Of a stretch of DNA of 64,000 nucleotides, positions 53,064 to 63,069 are shown piece by piece; the stretch's first letter is position 1; every line of letters begins with the position of its first letter. This stretch comes from Alphaproteobacteria bacterium (lineage in GTDB: Bacteria; Pseudomonadota; Alphaproteobacteria; Micropepsales; Micropepsaceae). The DNA lies in NCBI GenBank assembly GCA_947474645.1, contig CANJJD010000003.1, positions 1-64,000 of the forward strand, read 5' to 3'. The position numbers and the translations under genes are program-made. The notes beneath the pieces are model-generated. The model worked only from the letters and a program-made list of their open reading frames with translations, was not told where the DNA came from and did not search any database.

Positions 53064-54268
53064 TATTTTGCTCCCGTGTAAGTGACTTTCCAGATGGTCT
53101 GGCCCTGGTCGTCGGCCACCAGCAGGCTGCCGTCTTTCGCCACCGCCAGCCCGACGGGGCGGCCCCAGGCCTTGGGCGGATTCTTCGACACCCCATCCCA
53201 GAAGCCCACCAGGAAATTGTCATAGCCGCCCACCGGCCGCCCATTCTTCATGCGGATGCGCACGACCTTGTAGCCATGCGGCTCAGCGGTGTTCCACGAC
53301 CCGTGCAGCGAGACGAAAGCGTCGCCCTTGTAGGCGGCCGGAAAACTGTTGCCGGTATAGAAAGCCAAACCGGTGGGCGCGCTGTGCGCCGGGAACAGAA
53401 CGTCGGGCGCGATCGCCTTGGCCACCATGTCGGGCCGCTTGGCGCCCAGGTCGGGATCGGGAATCTGGCCGGCATAGCTCCAGGGATAGCCGTAGAAACC
53501 GCCCGGCTTCACGTAAGTGAAAAAATCCGGCGGCAGGTTGTCGCCCAGCCCGTCACGCTCATTGGTGGCGACAAACAGATCATGAGTGCCGGGCGCGAAG
53601 GCCACGCCCACCGGATTGCGGATGCCGCTGGCATATTCCACCAACTGGCCGTCCTTGATCTGGAAGATCTTGGCGCCCGGCTGATGTTCGGAAACATTGT
53701 CGTGGCTGCCCATCTCCACGAACATCGCCCCGTCCGGCGCGATGGCGAAGTTGCGGGTGCCGTGCATGCCCGAATTGCGCAGGTCCGGCGTCTTGGTCAC
53801 CTGTTCCAGCTTGCCGGCCTTGGTGGCGCCGTCGACATACGGCGTGCGCCAGATGGCGATCTGGTCGCTGATATACACAAAACCGTCATGCACCGCGACG
53901 CCGGACGGATTGTGCAAGCCTTCCGCGAAAGTAAAACGCTGGTCGGCCGCGCCGCTGCCCTTGGTATCGCGCAGCAGAGTGATCTTGTTGGCCTTGCGCT
54001 CCGACAGGAACACATCGCCATTGGGCGCGATTCCCATGAAGCGCGGAAAAGTCAGCTTGTCCGCGTAAATCGAGACGGTAAAACCCTTTGGCGCCTTCGG
54101 CATCACGCCGGCGGGACGCGGGATCGCCTCATTGTTGTTGGCCACGGCCGGCGTGGCATAGGGCTTGGGCAAATCCGAGGGCTTGAGCAGGAAATGCTGG
54201 CCGGGCTGGTCCACCGCCCAGGCGGCACCGGACAACAGCAACAAAATCGTCACGGCTCGAAGTGTCAT
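53063..54268 (-). CDS. Exported sorbosone/glucose-dehydrogenase-family PQQ propeller
   Basis: 401 residues from the ATG at 54268 with GGAGGGGAC upstream; the track start (54325) is further out. After the signal peptide ([20 protein letters not shown]) come propeller motifs of the soluble glucose/sorbosone dehydrogenase group: [153 protein letters not shown]. The conserved His/Gln/Arg for PQQ-sugar binding lie in these. It is a one-base overlap neighbour of the amidohydrolase gene. Divergent hemF starts 107 bp away. Confidence 0.85.
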   Translation of the reverse strand: MTLRAVTILLLLSGAAWAVDQPGQHFLLKPSDLPKPYATPAVANNNEAIPRPAGVMPKAPKGFTVSIYADKLTFPRFMGIAPNGDVFLSERKANKITLLRDTKGSGAADQRFTFAEGLHNPSGVAVHDGFVYISDQIAIWRTPYVDGATKAGKLEQVTKTPDLRNSGMHGTRNFAIAPDGAMFVEMGSHDNVSEHQPGAKIFQIKDGQLVEYASGIRNPVGVAFAPGTHDLFVATNERDGLGDNLPPDFFTYVKPGGFYGYPWSYAGQIPDPDLGAKRPDMVAKAIAPDVLFPAHSAPTGLAFYTGNSFPAAYKGDAFVSLHGSWNTAEPHGYKVVRIRMKNGRPVGGYDNFLVGFWDGVSKNPPKAWGRPVGLAVAKDGSLLVADDQGQTIWKVTYTGAK

Positions 54269-54375
54269 GTCCCCTCCACGCGCCGCGTTCGGCGGCTTTT
54301 TGTGGCGGCGAGAATGGCCGGGCATGGCCGCAAAAACAATGGTGCGGGAGGCGCGGACCGGCTAAAAGCGCCGCC

Positions 54376-55242
54376 ATGACCGTGCCCGAAACCCGCAAGA
54401 CCGAGGCGCGCGCCTGGTTCGAAGCCTTGCGCGACCGCATCATGACCGTGTTCGAGACGCTGGAGGATGAAGCGCCCGCCAATCTCTATCCCGGCGCGCC
54501 CGGACGCTTCATAAAAACACCTTGGAGCCGCGGAGAGGCCGAAGGCGGCGGGGTGATGGGGATGATGCGCGGACGGCTGTTCGAAAAGGTCGGCGTCCAT
54601 ACCTCCACCGTGTTCGGCGCCTTCTCGCCGGAATTCGCCAAGCAGGTGAAGGGCGCCAGTGAAGATCCGCGCTTCTGGGCCAGCGGCATCAGCCTGATCG
54701 CCCATATGAAGAATCCCCGTGTGCCGGCGGTGCACATGAACACCCGCATGATCGTGACCACCGAAAGCTGGTTCGGCGGCGGCGCTGACCTCAATCCCAC
54801 CCTGGATGCAGCGCGCACCCCGCGCCATCCCGACACGGTGGATTTCCATGCCCGCCTGAAAAAGGCCTGCGACGGTTTCAACACCGACTGGTTTCCCCAG
54901 TACAAGAAATGGGCCGACACCTATTTCTGGCTGCCGCACCGCGCAGAGCCGCGCGGCGTGGGCGGCATCTTCTATGACCATCACGACAGCGGCGACTGGG
55001 CGCGCGACTTGGCCTTCACCAAATCGGTGGGCGAAGCCTTTCTCGACATCCAGCCCCAGATCATCCGCCGCCGCATGGCGGAAAGCTGGACCGAAGAAGA
55101 GCGCCACGAACAAGCCAAGTGGCGCGGTCGCTATGTCGAGTTCAATCTTCTTTATGATCGCGGCACCCATTTCGGCCTGAAGACCGGCGGCAATGTCGAA
55201 AGCATCCTCTCCTCCATGCCGCCGGTGGCGGAATGGACATGA
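54376..55242 (+). CDS. hemF: Oxygen-dependent coproporphyrinogen III oxidase
   Basis: 288 residues from the ATG at 54376. Signature segments are [30 protein letters not shown] (about 55-84), [33 protein letters not shown] (about 115-147), [32 protein letters not shown] (about 176-207) and [38 protein letters not shown]. It decarboxylates coproporphyrinogen III to protoporphyrinogen IX using O2, so the organism makes haem aerobically. It overlaps hemC by 10 bp. Confidence 0.96.
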   Translation: MTVPETRKTEARAWFEALRDRIMTVFETLEDEAPANLYPGAPGRFIKTPWSRGEAEGGGVMGMMRGRLFEKVGVHTSTVFGAFSPEFAKQVKGASEDPRFWASGISLIAHMKNPRVPAVHMNTRMIVTTESWFGGGADLNPTLDAARTPRHPDTVDFHARLKKACDGFNTDWFPQYKKWADTYFWLPHRAEPRGVGGIFYDHHDSGDWARDLAFTKSVGEAFLDIQPQIIRRRMAESWTEEERHEQAKWRGRYVEFNLLYDRGTHFGLKTGGNVESILSSMPPVAEWT

Positions 55243-56159
55243 AGCTGGGCTCGCGCGGCTCGCCGCTGGCGCTGGCCCAGTCGCGGCTGGTGGCCGGGAT
55301 GCTGGGCGTGCAGGAAGGCGCCATCCAGAGTTTCATGACTAGCGGCGACCGCATCCAGAGCCGCTTGCAGGACCAGGGCGGCAAGGGCCTGTTCACCAAG
55401 GAACTGGACGAAGCCCTGCTGGATGGGCGCATCGACGCCGCGATTCATTCCATGAAGGACCTGCCCACCCGCATGCCGGACGGCATCGTGCTGGCCTGTG
55501 TGCCGTCGCGCGAGGACCAGCGCGATGCCTTCATCGCCACGCGCGCCAAGACGCTGATGGACTTGCCGGCCGGCGCCACCGTGGGCACCGCCAGTTTGCG
55601 CCGCCAGGCCCAGACCCTGCACACGCGGCCCGACCTGAAAGTGGAATTGCTGCGCGGCCGGGTGGAAACACGGCTGGCCAAGATCGAAAGCGGCGCGTTC
55701 GACGCGACGTATCTGGCGCTGGCCGGATTGAAGCGGCTCGGCCTGGAGCGCCATGCCGCCTCCATCTTGGACAGCGAAGTGATGCCGCCGGCGCCGGGAC
55801 AGGGCGCACTGGCCATCACAGCCCGCGCCGACGACGCAAAGATTCTCGCGCGGCTCGCGCCGATCAACATCCTCGAGCACACCATCACCACCACGGCAGA
55901 GCGCGCTTTCCTCCAGGCGCTGGATGGCTCCTGCCGCACGCCGATTGCCGCGCTGGCGGCGATTAATGACGGCACCCTGTCCTTCCTGGGCGAAGTGCTG
56001 ACACCCGACGGCCGGCATTGCTGGCGGCGGCGCGGCAGCGTGGCGCTGGGCGGCGAGCCGATCGAAACGGCACGCGCACTGGGGCTGAAGCTGGGAGCCG
56101 AAATCAAAGCCGAAGCCGGGCCGCTGTATCAGTCTCATTTCGGGGACAACGGCTGGTAG
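55233..56159 (+). CDS. hemC: Porphobilinogen deaminase (hydroxymethylbilane synthase)
   Basis: A 308-residue enzyme. It begins [19 protein letters not shown], has [57 protein letters not shown] (Arg cluster for substrate) and the Cys that carries the dipyrromethane cofactor in [14 protein letters not shown] (about 234). It joins four porphobilinogens into hydroxymethylbilane. hemC after hemF with a 10-bp overlap is an uncommon pairing, as the enzymes act at different ends of the pathway. Confidence 0.96.
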   Translation: MDMKLGSRGSPLALAQSRLVAGMLGVQEGAIQSFMTSGDRIQSRLQDQGGKGLFTKELDEALLDGRIDAAIHSMKDLPTRMPDGIVLACVPSREDQRDAFIATRAKTLMDLPAGATVGTASLRRQAQTLHTRPDLKVELLRGRVETRLAKIESGAFDATYLALAGLKRLGLERHAASILDSEVMPPAPGQGALAITARADDAKILARLAPINILEHTITTTAERAFLQALDGSCRTPIAALAAINDGTLSFLGEVLTPDGRHCWRRRGSVALGGEPIETARALGLKLGAEIKAEAGPLYQSHFGDNGW

Positions 56160-56259
56160 CTCTCGCTATTGCAGCACGTTTAGGCCCTTTGCATCCCCGA
56201 TTTTTTGGACCAGCATCCCCACCAGAAAAAGCGCCAAAGCGCTGGCTGGGGAGAAGACG

Positions 56260-57156
56260 ATGCTCAACAAACGCAACTTCATGACAGGAACGCTGGCGGC
56301 CGGCATGGCGACGGCTGCGGCCTCCGCGGCGCTGGCGCAAGCGCCGGCGGCCAACGGCCTCAATCCGCCGCGCAAGATTCCGCACGGCATGATGAAAACC
56401 ACCCGGATGTTCAAATACCCCAAGGGCTATGGCAACGGCCTGGCGGTGGCGCCGGAAGGCTTGTGGATCGCGCAACAGAAATTGTCGGGCGACAGCGCCA
56501 AACGCTATGGCATGGCGGAACCTGCGGACCTGCGCGAAGCCGCCTGGCTGGTGGACTGGAACGGCAAGCTGCTCAAGACGGTGATGACCAACTGCCGCAA
56601 CTGTTCCGGCATGGCTTATGGCGATGGTTTTGTCTGGATGATGGCCAACCAGCCGCCGCAGGGCTGTTTCCAGGTGGACATGAATGGCAAGCAGATCAGC
56701 CATCGCCAGATTCCGCTGGGCCTGCCCGGACAGGACGGCGGCGGCAGCCATGGCGCGCAATGGCACAATGGCAAATTGTGGATCGCGGCGCTGCGGCCGA
56801 AGCTCATTTTGCGCGTCGATCCCAAGACCTGGGCGCCGGAAGTGGCGATCTCGACCTACACCTCGCCGGACAAGCCGCGCACCCATGACCTGACCATCGA
56901 TGACAAGGGCGATATCTGGGTGGTTCTCGGCAACGACAGCAAGAACTACAAGGAAGGAAAGCCGGGACTGGTAAAGTATGACGGCAAGACCGGCCAGATT
57001 GCAGCCACCTATGATTTCCTGCCCGGCTCCTGCGATCCGCATGGACTGGAATTCCACAACGGCAGCTTGATCAGTTGCGATGCCGGCATCCACCCCGGCT
57101 GGCCCAATGGCGATAGCCCCCATGCGGGCTGGATCTTCAAGATCGAACCGGCATAA
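56260..57156 (+). CDS. Exported beta-propeller protein, paralogue 1
   Basis: A 298-residue protein with a Tat-like leader that has KR rather than RR (MLNKRNFMTGTLAAGMATAAASAALAQ). Propeller-type strands: GLAVAPEGLWIAQQKL, GMAYGDGFVWMMANQPPQGCFQVDMNGK, GAQWHNGKLWIAALRPKLILRVDPKTW, DLTIDDKGDIWVVLGN. Three Cys (NCRNCSG, QGCFQ) lie mid-protein. It is followed 11 bp later by a related gene (57168), and both resemble SMP-30/strictosidine synthase-like propellers without clear catalytic residues. GGGGAGAAGACG precedes the ATG. The function is unknown. Confidence 0.7.
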   Translation: MLNKRNFMTGTLAAGMATAAASAALAQAPAANGLNPPRKIPHGMMKTTRMFKYPKGYGNGLAVAPEGLWIAQQKLSGDSAKRYGMAEPADLREAAWLVDWNGKLLKTVMTNCRNCSGMAYGDGFVWMMANQPPQGCFQVDMNGKQISHRQIPLGLPGQDGGGSHGAQWHNGKLWIAALRPKLILRVDPKTWAPEVAISTYTSPDKPRTHDLTIDDKGDIWVVLGNDSKNYKEGKPGLVKYDGKTGQIAATYDFLPGSCDPHGLEFHNGSLISCDAGIHPGWPNGDSPHAGWIFKIEPA

Positions 57157-57167
57157 GGACGCGAACG

Positions 57168-58100
57168 ATGATGAAGCGCAGAAATTTCCTCGCCGCCGCC
57201 GCGGTTTCGCCCGCCGCCGCCATTCCGGCTTTGGCCCAGCCGGCGCATTCCACCTGCGTGCCAGACTGGTCGAAGATTCCAACCCGAGCCGCCAGCAAGA
57301 TCGACGTGCTGTACAAGACCAAGCATGGCCAGCCCAACGGCTTGGCCATTGCCTCGACACCGGGACAAATGTGGGTGCTGGACCAGGGCGCCGGCCACTG
57401 GATCACCCTGACCAACATCAAGGACGGCTCGACGGTGCGCGAGTTCCAGGCCGATGTGGTCGGCCCCAGCGGACTGGTGCAGGACGGCGAGACGATGTGG
57501 ATCACCTCGACCCACAATTCGCTGATCGTGCATTGCGATCTGAACGGCAAGACCATCGCCAAGTATGTGACGCCGGGTGCGGGGCGCATCTATGAGCGCG
57601 AGGACGATCCCAAGGGGCGCTCCTCGCCGCTGAAGCCCGCCTGGCCCGACATGCCGCGCGGCATCGGCCCGGCGCCGACCGGCAATGTCGGCAACAACAC
57701 CGGCCAGGGATTGCCGCCGGGACAATTGCCGCTGAATGCCCAGGAAGGTTCGGGCGGCACCGGCGCCCACGCCATCATCCTGGACGGCGATTACCTGATC
57801 ACCGCCGTGCCGCCGGCGCGGGCGATCTTCACCATCAACAAGAAGACCTGGAAGGTGAAATCCACCTGGCCGGTGCCGGGCAACCGCACCCATGGCATGA
57901 GCTGGGGCAAGACGCGCGACACCATCTGGTCGTCGGATTCCAATCTCAACTGCTTCTTCCGCCACGACGCCAAAACCGGCGCCATCCATGAGCGGGTGCA
58001 GTTGCCGGACACCTCGCCGGTAATCCACTGCGCCAAGATGGTGGGCGACGACATGTATTTCTGCGACGATATGGGCTGGATGGCCCGCTTTAGAATCTAG
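57168..58100 (+). CDS. Exported beta-propeller protein, paralogue 2
   Basis: A 310-residue protein with a clear twin-arginine-type leader (MMKRRNFLAAAAVSPAAAIPALAQ), unlike its neighbour, which has KR. Propeller strands: GLAIASTPGQMWVLDQGAGHWITLTNIKDG, GLVQDGETMWITSTHNSLIVHCDLNGK, AHAIILDGDYLITAVPPARAIFTINKKTW, GMSWGKTRDTIWSSDSNLNCFFRHDAKTG. It shares a pattern of PNGLAIA...W(I/V)L with paralogue 1, so the pair likely arose by tandem duplication. AAGGACGCGAACG precedes tandem ATGs. It is convergent with the FMN oxidase gene with a 4-bp overlap. Confidence 0.7.
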   Translation: MMKRRNFLAAAAVSPAAAIPALAQPAHSTCVPDWSKIPTRAASKIDVLYKTKHGQPNGLAIASTPGQMWVLDQGAGHWITLTNIKDGSTVREFQADVVGPSGLVQDGETMWITSTHNSLIVHCDLNGKTIAKYVTPGAGRIYEREDDPKGRSSPLKPAWPDMPRGIGPAPTGNVGNNTGQGLPPGQLPLNAQEGSGGTGAHAIILDGDYLITAVPPARAIFTINKKTWKVKSTWPVPGNRTHGMSWGKTRDTIWSSDSNLNCFFRHDAKTGAIHERVQLPDTSPVIHCAKMVGDDMYFCDDMGWMARFRI

Positions 58101-59272
58101 TCGACGCGGAAGCCGGGACGCAGCGCGATATAAGACTGATCCAAAGCCGCGATGCTGGGGCAACCCAGCAGCTTGAGTGTGCGGATGATGTCGGCGCGGA
58201 AAATCGCGATGGCGCGCTCGATCCCGGCATCGCCGGCCGCCGCCATGCCATAGGCATAGCCGCGTCCCAAGAGGCACGCCTTGGCGCCCATCGCCATCGC
58301 CTTGACCATGTCGCTGCCGCGGCGGATGCCGCCATCGAACAACACTTCGGTCTGGCTGCCCACCGCTTCCAGGATCCCCGGCAGCACGCGCAGGCTTCCC
58401 GCCACGCCGTCCAACTGGCGGCCGGCATGGGTGGAAACCACGATGCCCTGCGCGCCGTAATCCACCGAGCGCTTGGCATCTTCCACCGTCATCACGCCTT
58501 TCATGACGATAGGACCGTTCCACACCTCGCGGATCCATTTGAGATCCGTCCAGGACACTTGCGCCGACTCCAGCGCCGCCGCCACGTCGGTGGCCGCCAG
58601 CGGACCGGAACCGGGCACCACGATATTGGGGAAAGGCCGCGTCATGCCGTCGGCAAGGAACGACGCCAGCCAGCGCGGATGCGCCAGGATGTTGGGCACA
58701 TACTTGGCCTTGGCCAGCAGGCTGCGCCCCATCAGCTCCTTCATGCCGTTGCGGAAGTCGCGCTCGCGGTTGCCGGCCACCGGCGTGTCGATGGTGACGA
58801 ACAGCGCGGAGTAGCCGGCCGCCTTGGCGCGGGCGATGGCGGCTTCCGCCGCGCCGCGCCCGCCGGCGAGATAGAGTTGATAGAATGTGGGGCCCTTCGA
58901 TTCCGCCCGCACATTTTCGATGGTGTGGCCGGACATGGTGGAAAGGATATAGGCGGTGCCGTTGTTGCCCGCCGCTTTCGACGCCGCCAGCTCGCCGCGC
59001 GGATGCATCAAACGCGAATAGCCGATCGGCGCCAGCAGGAACGGCAGGTCCAGCTTCTGCCCCAGCACCGTCACGCCAAGATCACAGGACGGATTGGCCA
59101 CGGCAAAGCGCGGCTTGAACAACACTTCCCGGAAGGCAAGCTCGCTATCCTTGAGCGTGCCTTCATCATCCGCCCCGCCGTCCAGGTAATCGAACACGCC
59201 GTCCGGCAGGCGGGCGCGCGCCAGCCGGCGCAGATCCTTGATGTTGACGACGCGCGGAGAAGCCAGGGTCAT
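58097..59272 (-). CDS. FMN-dependent alpha-hydroxy-acid oxidase/dehydrogenase
   Basis: A 391-residue TIM-barrel flavoprotein. It has FDYLDGGADDEGTLKDSELAFREVLFKPR (about 24-52), FLLAPIGYSRLMHPRGELAASKAAG, FYQLYLAGGR, ALFVTIDTPVAGNRERDFRNG, KGVMTVEDAKRSVDYGAQGIVVSTHAGRQLDG (catalytic His; family usually SNHGGRQLDG) and VLFDGGIRRGSDMVKAMAMGAKACLLGRGYAYG. The changes Asn-to-Thr and Gly-to-Ala near the His are unusual. It oxidises an L-2-hydroxy acid such as lactate, glycolate or mandelate. The gene stands alone, convergent with the propeller genes. Confidence 0.87.
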   Translation of the reverse strand: MTLASPRVVNIKDLRRLARARLPDGVFDYLDGGADDEGTLKDSELAFREVLFKPRFAVANPSCDLGVTVLGQKLDLPFLLAPIGYSRLMHPRGELAASKAAGNNGTAYILSTMSGHTIENVRAESKGPTFYQLYLAGGRGAAEAAIARAKAAGYSALFVTIDTPVAGNRERDFRNGMKELMGRSLLAKAKYVPNILAHPRWLASFLADGMTRPFPNIVVPGSGPLAATDVAAALESAQVSWTDLKWIREVWNGPIVMKGVMTVEDAKRSVDYGAQGIVVSTHAGRQLDGVAGSLRVLPGILEAVGSQTEVLFDGGIRRGSDMVKAMAMGAKACLLGRGYAYGMAAAGDAGIERAIAIFRADIIRTLKLLGCPSIAALDQSYIALRPGFRVD

Positions 59273-59301
59273 GATTGGTTTATGCCCGCAAACCCGCCAT
59301 C

Positions 59302-60483
59302 TTAAAAGGCGGAAATGCCTGTCTGGGCCCGGCCCAGCACCAGGGCATGGATGTCGTGGGTGCCTTCATAGGTGTTGACGGATTCCAGGTTCATGACATG
59401 GCGCATGACGTGATAATCGTCGGCCACGCCATTGCCGCCATGCATGTCGCGGGCGGCGCGCGCGATGTCCAGCGCCTTGCCGGCATTGTTGCGCTTGAGC
59501 AGGCTGATGGCTTCGGGCGCCAACTTTCCCTGTTCCATCAGCCGTCCCGCCTGCAGGCAGGCGATCAGGCCCAGGGTGATTTCGGTCTGCATGTCGGCCA
59601 GCTTCTTCTGGTAAAGCTGGTTGGCGGCCAGCGGCCGGCCGAACTGCTTGCGCTCCAGCCCGTAACTGCGCGCCGCATGCCAGCAGAACTCCGCCGCTCC
59701 CAACGCGCCCCAGGCAATGCCCTGGCGCGCATTGTTCAGGCAGTCGAACGGTCCCTTCAGTCCTTCCACGCCCGGCAGCATGCGATCCGCCGGGATCGCC
59801 ATGTCATTCATGGCGATCTGGCCGGTGACGCTGGCGCGCAGGGAAAACTTGCCCTCGATCTTGGGCGTGGTGAGACCCTTGTCGCCGCGCTCCAAAATAA
59901 AGCCGCGCACACGCCCATCCGGCTTGGCATCCAGCTTGGCCCACACCACCAGCACATCGGCAATCGGCGCATGGGTGATCCATGTCTTGGTGCCGTTCAG
60001 CACAAAGCCATCCGCTGTCTTGACCGCCTTGGATTGCATGGCGCCGGGATCGGAGCCGGCTTCCGGTTCGGTCAGGCCGAAACAGCCGATCCATTCGCCC
60101 GCTCCCAGCTTGGGCAGATATTTTTTCTTCTGCGCCTCGCTGCCAAAGGCATGGATGGGATGCATCACCAGGCTGGATTGCACCGACAGGGAGGAGCGGA
60201 ACGCCGAATCCACCCGCTCCACTTCCCGCGCGATCAACCCGTAAGCTACCGGCGAGACGCCGCCGAATTCCGCTTGCGTTGCGCCCAACAGGCCCAGCGC
60301 ACCCATTTCTTTCAGGATGCCCGGATCGAAGCTCTCATTGCGGTGCATCTCCTGCACCCGCGGCATCAGCCGCGATTGGGCGAAGCCGCGCGCGGTATCG
60401 CGCACCAGCTTTTCCTCCTCGCGCAGCGAGGCTTCCAGCAGAAGTGGATCGGCCCAGTCAAATTCAGGCCAGATTTTCGGCAT
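59302..60483 (-). CDS. Acyl-CoA dehydrogenase, glutaryl-CoA dehydrogenase type
   Basis: About 393 residues from the ATG at 60483 ([17 protein letters not shown]); the track ORF starts at 60543. The sequence pattern is that of Gcd[138 protein letters not shown] with the catalytic Glu in TYEGTHD. It probably oxidises and decarboxylates glutaryl-CoA to crotonyl-CoA in lysine or aromatic catabolism. A 15-bp motif shared with the cysS upstream region lies 86-100 bp before its ATG. Confidence 0.89.
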   Translation of the reverse strand: MPKIWPEFDWADPLLLEASLREEEKLVRDTARGFAQSRLMPRVQEMHRNESFDPGILKEMGALGLLGATQAEFGGVSPVAYGLIAREVERVDSAFRSSLSVQSSLVMHPIHAFGSEAQKKKYLPKLGAGEWIGCFGLTEPEAGSDPGAMQSKAVKTADGFVLNGTKTWITHAPIADVLVVWAKLDAKPDGRVRGFILERGDKGLTTPKIEGKFSLRASVTGQIAMNDMAIPADRMLPGVEGLKGPFDCLNNARQGIAWGALGAAEFCWHAARSYGLERKQFGRPLAANQLYQKKLADMQTEITLGLIACLQAGRLMEQGKLAPEAISLLKRNNAGKALDIARAARDMHGGNGVADDYHVMRHVMNLESVNTYEGTHDIHALVLGRAQTGISAF

Positions 60484-60568
60484 TTCCCCAGCCAACGAAA
60501 ACGGGGAGGCGAAATGCTTCCCGCCTGGAAAGCATATCGCCATCCCCGTGCCGCCCGCAAAGGGCGGA

Positions 60569-60583
60569 CTTAGCCGCTAATTT
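60569..60583. promoter_or_regulatory. ACTTAGCCGCTAATT motif upstream of acyl-CoA dehydrogenase
   Basis: Identical over 15 bp to 18291-18305 upstream of cysS. It is next to a GC-rich hairpin (CCGCCC-GCAAA-GGGCGG, 60551-60567). On the coding strand AATTAGCGGCTAAGT could hold a -10 element; the hairpin would then be in the leader. Confidence 0.35.
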
Positions 60584-60600
60584 GGGCCCACAAACCGGGA

Positions 60601-60783
60601 CTAATTGGACTTGGTAACCTGGCCCTCGGCCACGCCGGCCTTGCTGCCCACGCCGGGATTGACGTCATGTTCGTTCTTGGGGGCGGTCGGCATGGTCTGA
60701 TCGGTATGACCGGCCAGCTTGGCGTTGGTGTTGGCATCGGCGCCGGGGCGGCCGTTGCGCAGGTCGTTCTGGGGATTGGCCAT
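60601..60783 (-). CDS. Hypothetical 60-residue hydrophilic protein
   Basis: The sequence MANPQNDLRNGRPGADANTN continues as AKLAGHTDQTMPTAPKNEHD and ends VTKSN. It is poor in hydrophobic residues, with no Cys or Trp, so it is likely disordered. GGAG lies 7 nt before the ATG (GGAGCATCTGATG), which supports translation. It sits between the lipoprotein hydrolase gene and the acyl-CoA dehydrogenase gene on the same strand. I do not recognise the family; small stress-induced hydrophilic proteins look similar. Confidence 0.5.
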   Translation of the reverse strand: MANPQNDLRNGRPGADANTNAKLAGHTDQTMPTAPKNEHDVNPGVGSKAGVAEGQVTKSN

Positions 60784-60828
60784 CAGATGCTCCGAAAAAA
60801 GGTTCCGGAACGATAACGGCCGGCGCGC

Positions 60829-61767
60829 CTATTTGTTGCCGTGAGAAAAGACCCAATCGGCCACATCCTGCTGCACCTTTTGCCCTTGCAGGTCGCGCAG
60901 CAGCATATGCCAGCCTTGCGGGTACTTCTTCACGGCCGCCCGGGTTCCCAGGCCGGCGATCACCGCCTCGGTCGGCTTGGCGGGAATGACCTGGTCGTTG
61001 GCGCCATAAAGAAACAGGATCGGCGGCGCGGTGGTGAGATGCTGCGGGACGGTGCGCGCCTCGTCCATCAGGTTCACCAGGCCAAACAAAGTGTCGGTGC
61101 GGGTCCTCTTCTGGAACAGCGGATCCTTACCCAGCGCGATCAGCATGGGAATATTGTCGGAAGGCATGATCTTGACCACCGACTTGGCGGCATTGTTGGA
61201 CAGGATCATGCCGGGCACCAGATGCGCCGCCAGATACAGGGCGCTGCGATAGAGGATCGGCATATCAGCGCGCGACCACACCGCCGGCCCCACCAGAATG
61301 GCGCCGTCCGCGGCGGGCGGATTGGGCGATGCGAGTGACGTCAGCACCACAGCCCCGCCCATGCTTTCGCCCAGGGCAAAGACCGGCACATTCGGGTAGC
61401 GCACCCGCGCCGCCGCCACCGCATCGGCGAGATCGGCGCGCATGGTGTCAGCCCCCGCCCAGACGCCGGACGGGATGTTGCGGCCAAAACCGCGCTGGTC
61501 ATAGGCGATGGTGGTGATGCCCCGTGTCGCCCAGAATTTTCCGGGCGTATCGAAGGCGTTGGAATAATCGCTCATGCCATGCAGGCCGACGATCACGGCG
61601 CGCGGCGCACCGGCCGCTTCCCAGCGGCGCAGGGGCAATTGCGCGCCATCGCGCGCCACCAGCATCTCGTCACCGATCACCGGCGTCATGCGCGCATCAC
61701 CGGCGGGCGCGAAATCGGGCGCGCATCCGGCCAGCAGGAAGGGGAAAAGCAACAGCCAGCGGCGCAC
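60829..61767 (-). CDS. Lipoprotein alpha/beta hydrolase (monoacylglycerol lipase-like)
   Basis: About 312 residues from a GTG at 61767, which has GGGGT 6 nt upstream; the track uses a TTG at 61779. The leader VRRWLLLFPFLLAGC ends in a lipobox (LLAGC), so it is a lipoprotein. The hydrolase fold has LHGMSDYSNAF (oxyanion side), AYDQRGFGRN, nucleophile ALGESMGGAVVL (Ser about 139), acid YGANDQVIP and His in PQGWHMLLRD. It is like monoglyceride lipases or lysophospholipases and acts in the envelope on lipids or esters. Confidence 0.84.
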   Translation of the reverse strand: MRRWLLLFPFLLAGCAPDFAPAGDARMTPVIGDEMLVARDGAQLPLRRWEAAGAPRAVIVGLHGMSDYSNAFDTPGKFWATRGITTIAYDQRGFGRNIPSGVWAGADTMRADLADAVAAARVRYPNVPVFALGESMGGAVVLTSLASPNPPAADGAILVGPAVWSRADMPILYRSALYLAAHLVPGMILSNNAAKSVVKIMPSDNIPMLIALGKDPLFQKRTRTDTLFGLVNLMDEARTVPQHLTTAPPILFLYGANDQVIPAKPTEAVIAGLGTRAAVKKYPQGWHMLLRDLQGQKVQQDVADWVFSHGNK

Positions 61768-61821
61768 GTCACACCCCAAGGTCGCCGCAAGGTTTTGCCA
61801 TGTTGGAAATGTAAGCCGCCG

Positions 61822-63069
61822 TCAGAACGGCAGCAACCCGATCATGGCGCCCGACAGGCCGCTGGCCAGGGTGCCCGCCACCAGCGCCTTGAGCGCCAGC
61901 GACACCACTTCGTCGCGCCGCTCCGGGATCAGGGCGCTCATGCCGGCAATCAAAATGCCGACACTGGCGAAATTGGCGAAGCCGCACATGGCATAGACCA
62001 TGATCATGGTGCTGCGTGGATCCAGGCTCCCGGCCGGCAGCGCCGCCAGTCTTAAATAGGCCACCAGCTCGGTCAGGATGATCTTGATGCCGAGCAGCCC
62101 GCCTGCCGCGCCCGCCTGGCTCCACGGTACGCCCAGCAGCCAGACAAAAGGCGCGAACAGCCAGCCCAGCATGCGCTCAAGCGTCAGCGGCGCGCCGCCC
62201 ACCCCCGGCAGATGGCCCAAGATCACATTCGCCAGCGCCATCAGCGAGGTGGTCACGATCAGCATGGCCAGGACCTGGAGATAGATCTTCAGCCCGTCCT
62301 CGGTGCCCTGCGCCATAGCATCCATGGTGGAGCGGTAATGCACCGCTTCCTGCTTTTCGGTCAGATCGGTCTGGGCCGGGCCCGGCACCATGATCCGCGC
62401 CATCAGCACACCAGCCGGCAGCGACATCAGCGACGCGACCAAGAGATGTCCCAGCGCGCCGGGCAGCACGTCCTTCAGGATGGTGGCATAGAGCACGAAC
62501 ACCGTGCCGGCGATCACCGACAGGCCCACCGTCATCAGGATGAAGAGCTCAGTGCGCGTCAGCCGCGCCAGATAGGGCCGGATCACCAATTGGCCCTCGA
62601 TATTGCCCAGGAACACGGTGGCCGCCGCGCCCAACCCCACCGCGCCGCCCAGGCCCAGGCTGCGCTTCAGCACCAGCGCCAGGCCATGCACGATGGCGGG
62701 CAGAATGCGCCAGTGCCACAGGATGGCTGACAGGGCGCTGATCACCATCAGCAGCGGCAGGATGCCAAAGGCCAGGTTGATCAGGTTACCCGGCTGGGTA
62801 ACCGCGAACGGCGCCGGCCCGCCGCCCAGATAGCCGAAGATGAAACTGGTGCCCGCGCCCGTGGCGGTGGACAAGGCCGTGACCACGCCGTTGAGCTGAA
62901 ACAATCCATCGCGCAGCACCGGCAGCTTGAGCAACGCCAGCGCCAGCGCCGCCTGCAGCAACAGCGTGCCGGTCACGGCGCGCCAGCGAAACTCCCGCCG
63001 ATCCTCCGACAGCGCCCAGCCCAGCGCGAGTATGACGCAAATCCCCAGCGCCGATTGCAGATGCGCCAC
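61822..63069 (-). CDS. Concentrative nucleoside transporter (CNT, NupC type)
   Basis: A 415-residue carrier with about ten spans. Core CNT motifs are ATGAGTSFIFGYLGGGPAPF (about 69-88, the first re-entrant hairpin), AAATVFLGNIEGQLVIRPYLARLTRTELFILMTVGLSVIAGTVFVLYA (about 148-195) and MVYAMCGFANFASVGILIAGMSALIPERRDEV (about 360-391). GN-EGQLVI holds polar nucleoside and Na+ or H+ contacts. It imports nucleosides by ion symport and would complement the exported nucleoside hydrolase, although it is 12 kb away. The start is GTG. Confidence 0.9.
   Translation of the reverse strand: MAHLQSALGICVILALGWALSEDRREFRWRAVTGTLLLQAALALALLKLPVLRDGLFQLNGVVTALSTATGAGTSFIFGYLGGGPAPFAVTQPGNLINLAFGILPLLMVISALSAILWHWRILPAIVHGLALVLKRSLGLGGAVGLGAAATVFLGNIEGQLVIRPYLARLTRTELFILMTVGLSVIAGTVFVLYATILKDVLPGALGHLLVASLMSLPAGVLMARIMVPGPAQTDLTEKQEAVHYRSTMDAMAQGTEDGLKIYLQVLAMLIVTTSLMALANVILGHLPGVGGAPLTLERMLGWLFAPFVWLLGVPWSQAGAAGGLLGIKIILTELVAYLRLAALPAGSLDPRSTMIMVYAMCGFANFASVGILIAGMSALIPERRDEVVSLALKALVAGTLASGLSGAMIGLLPF

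Noticed and set aside
57009-58538. 509-codon minus-strand ORF
   Set aside because: It runs through antisense of the propeller gene into a different frame of the FMN oxidase gene. Neither part has motifs.
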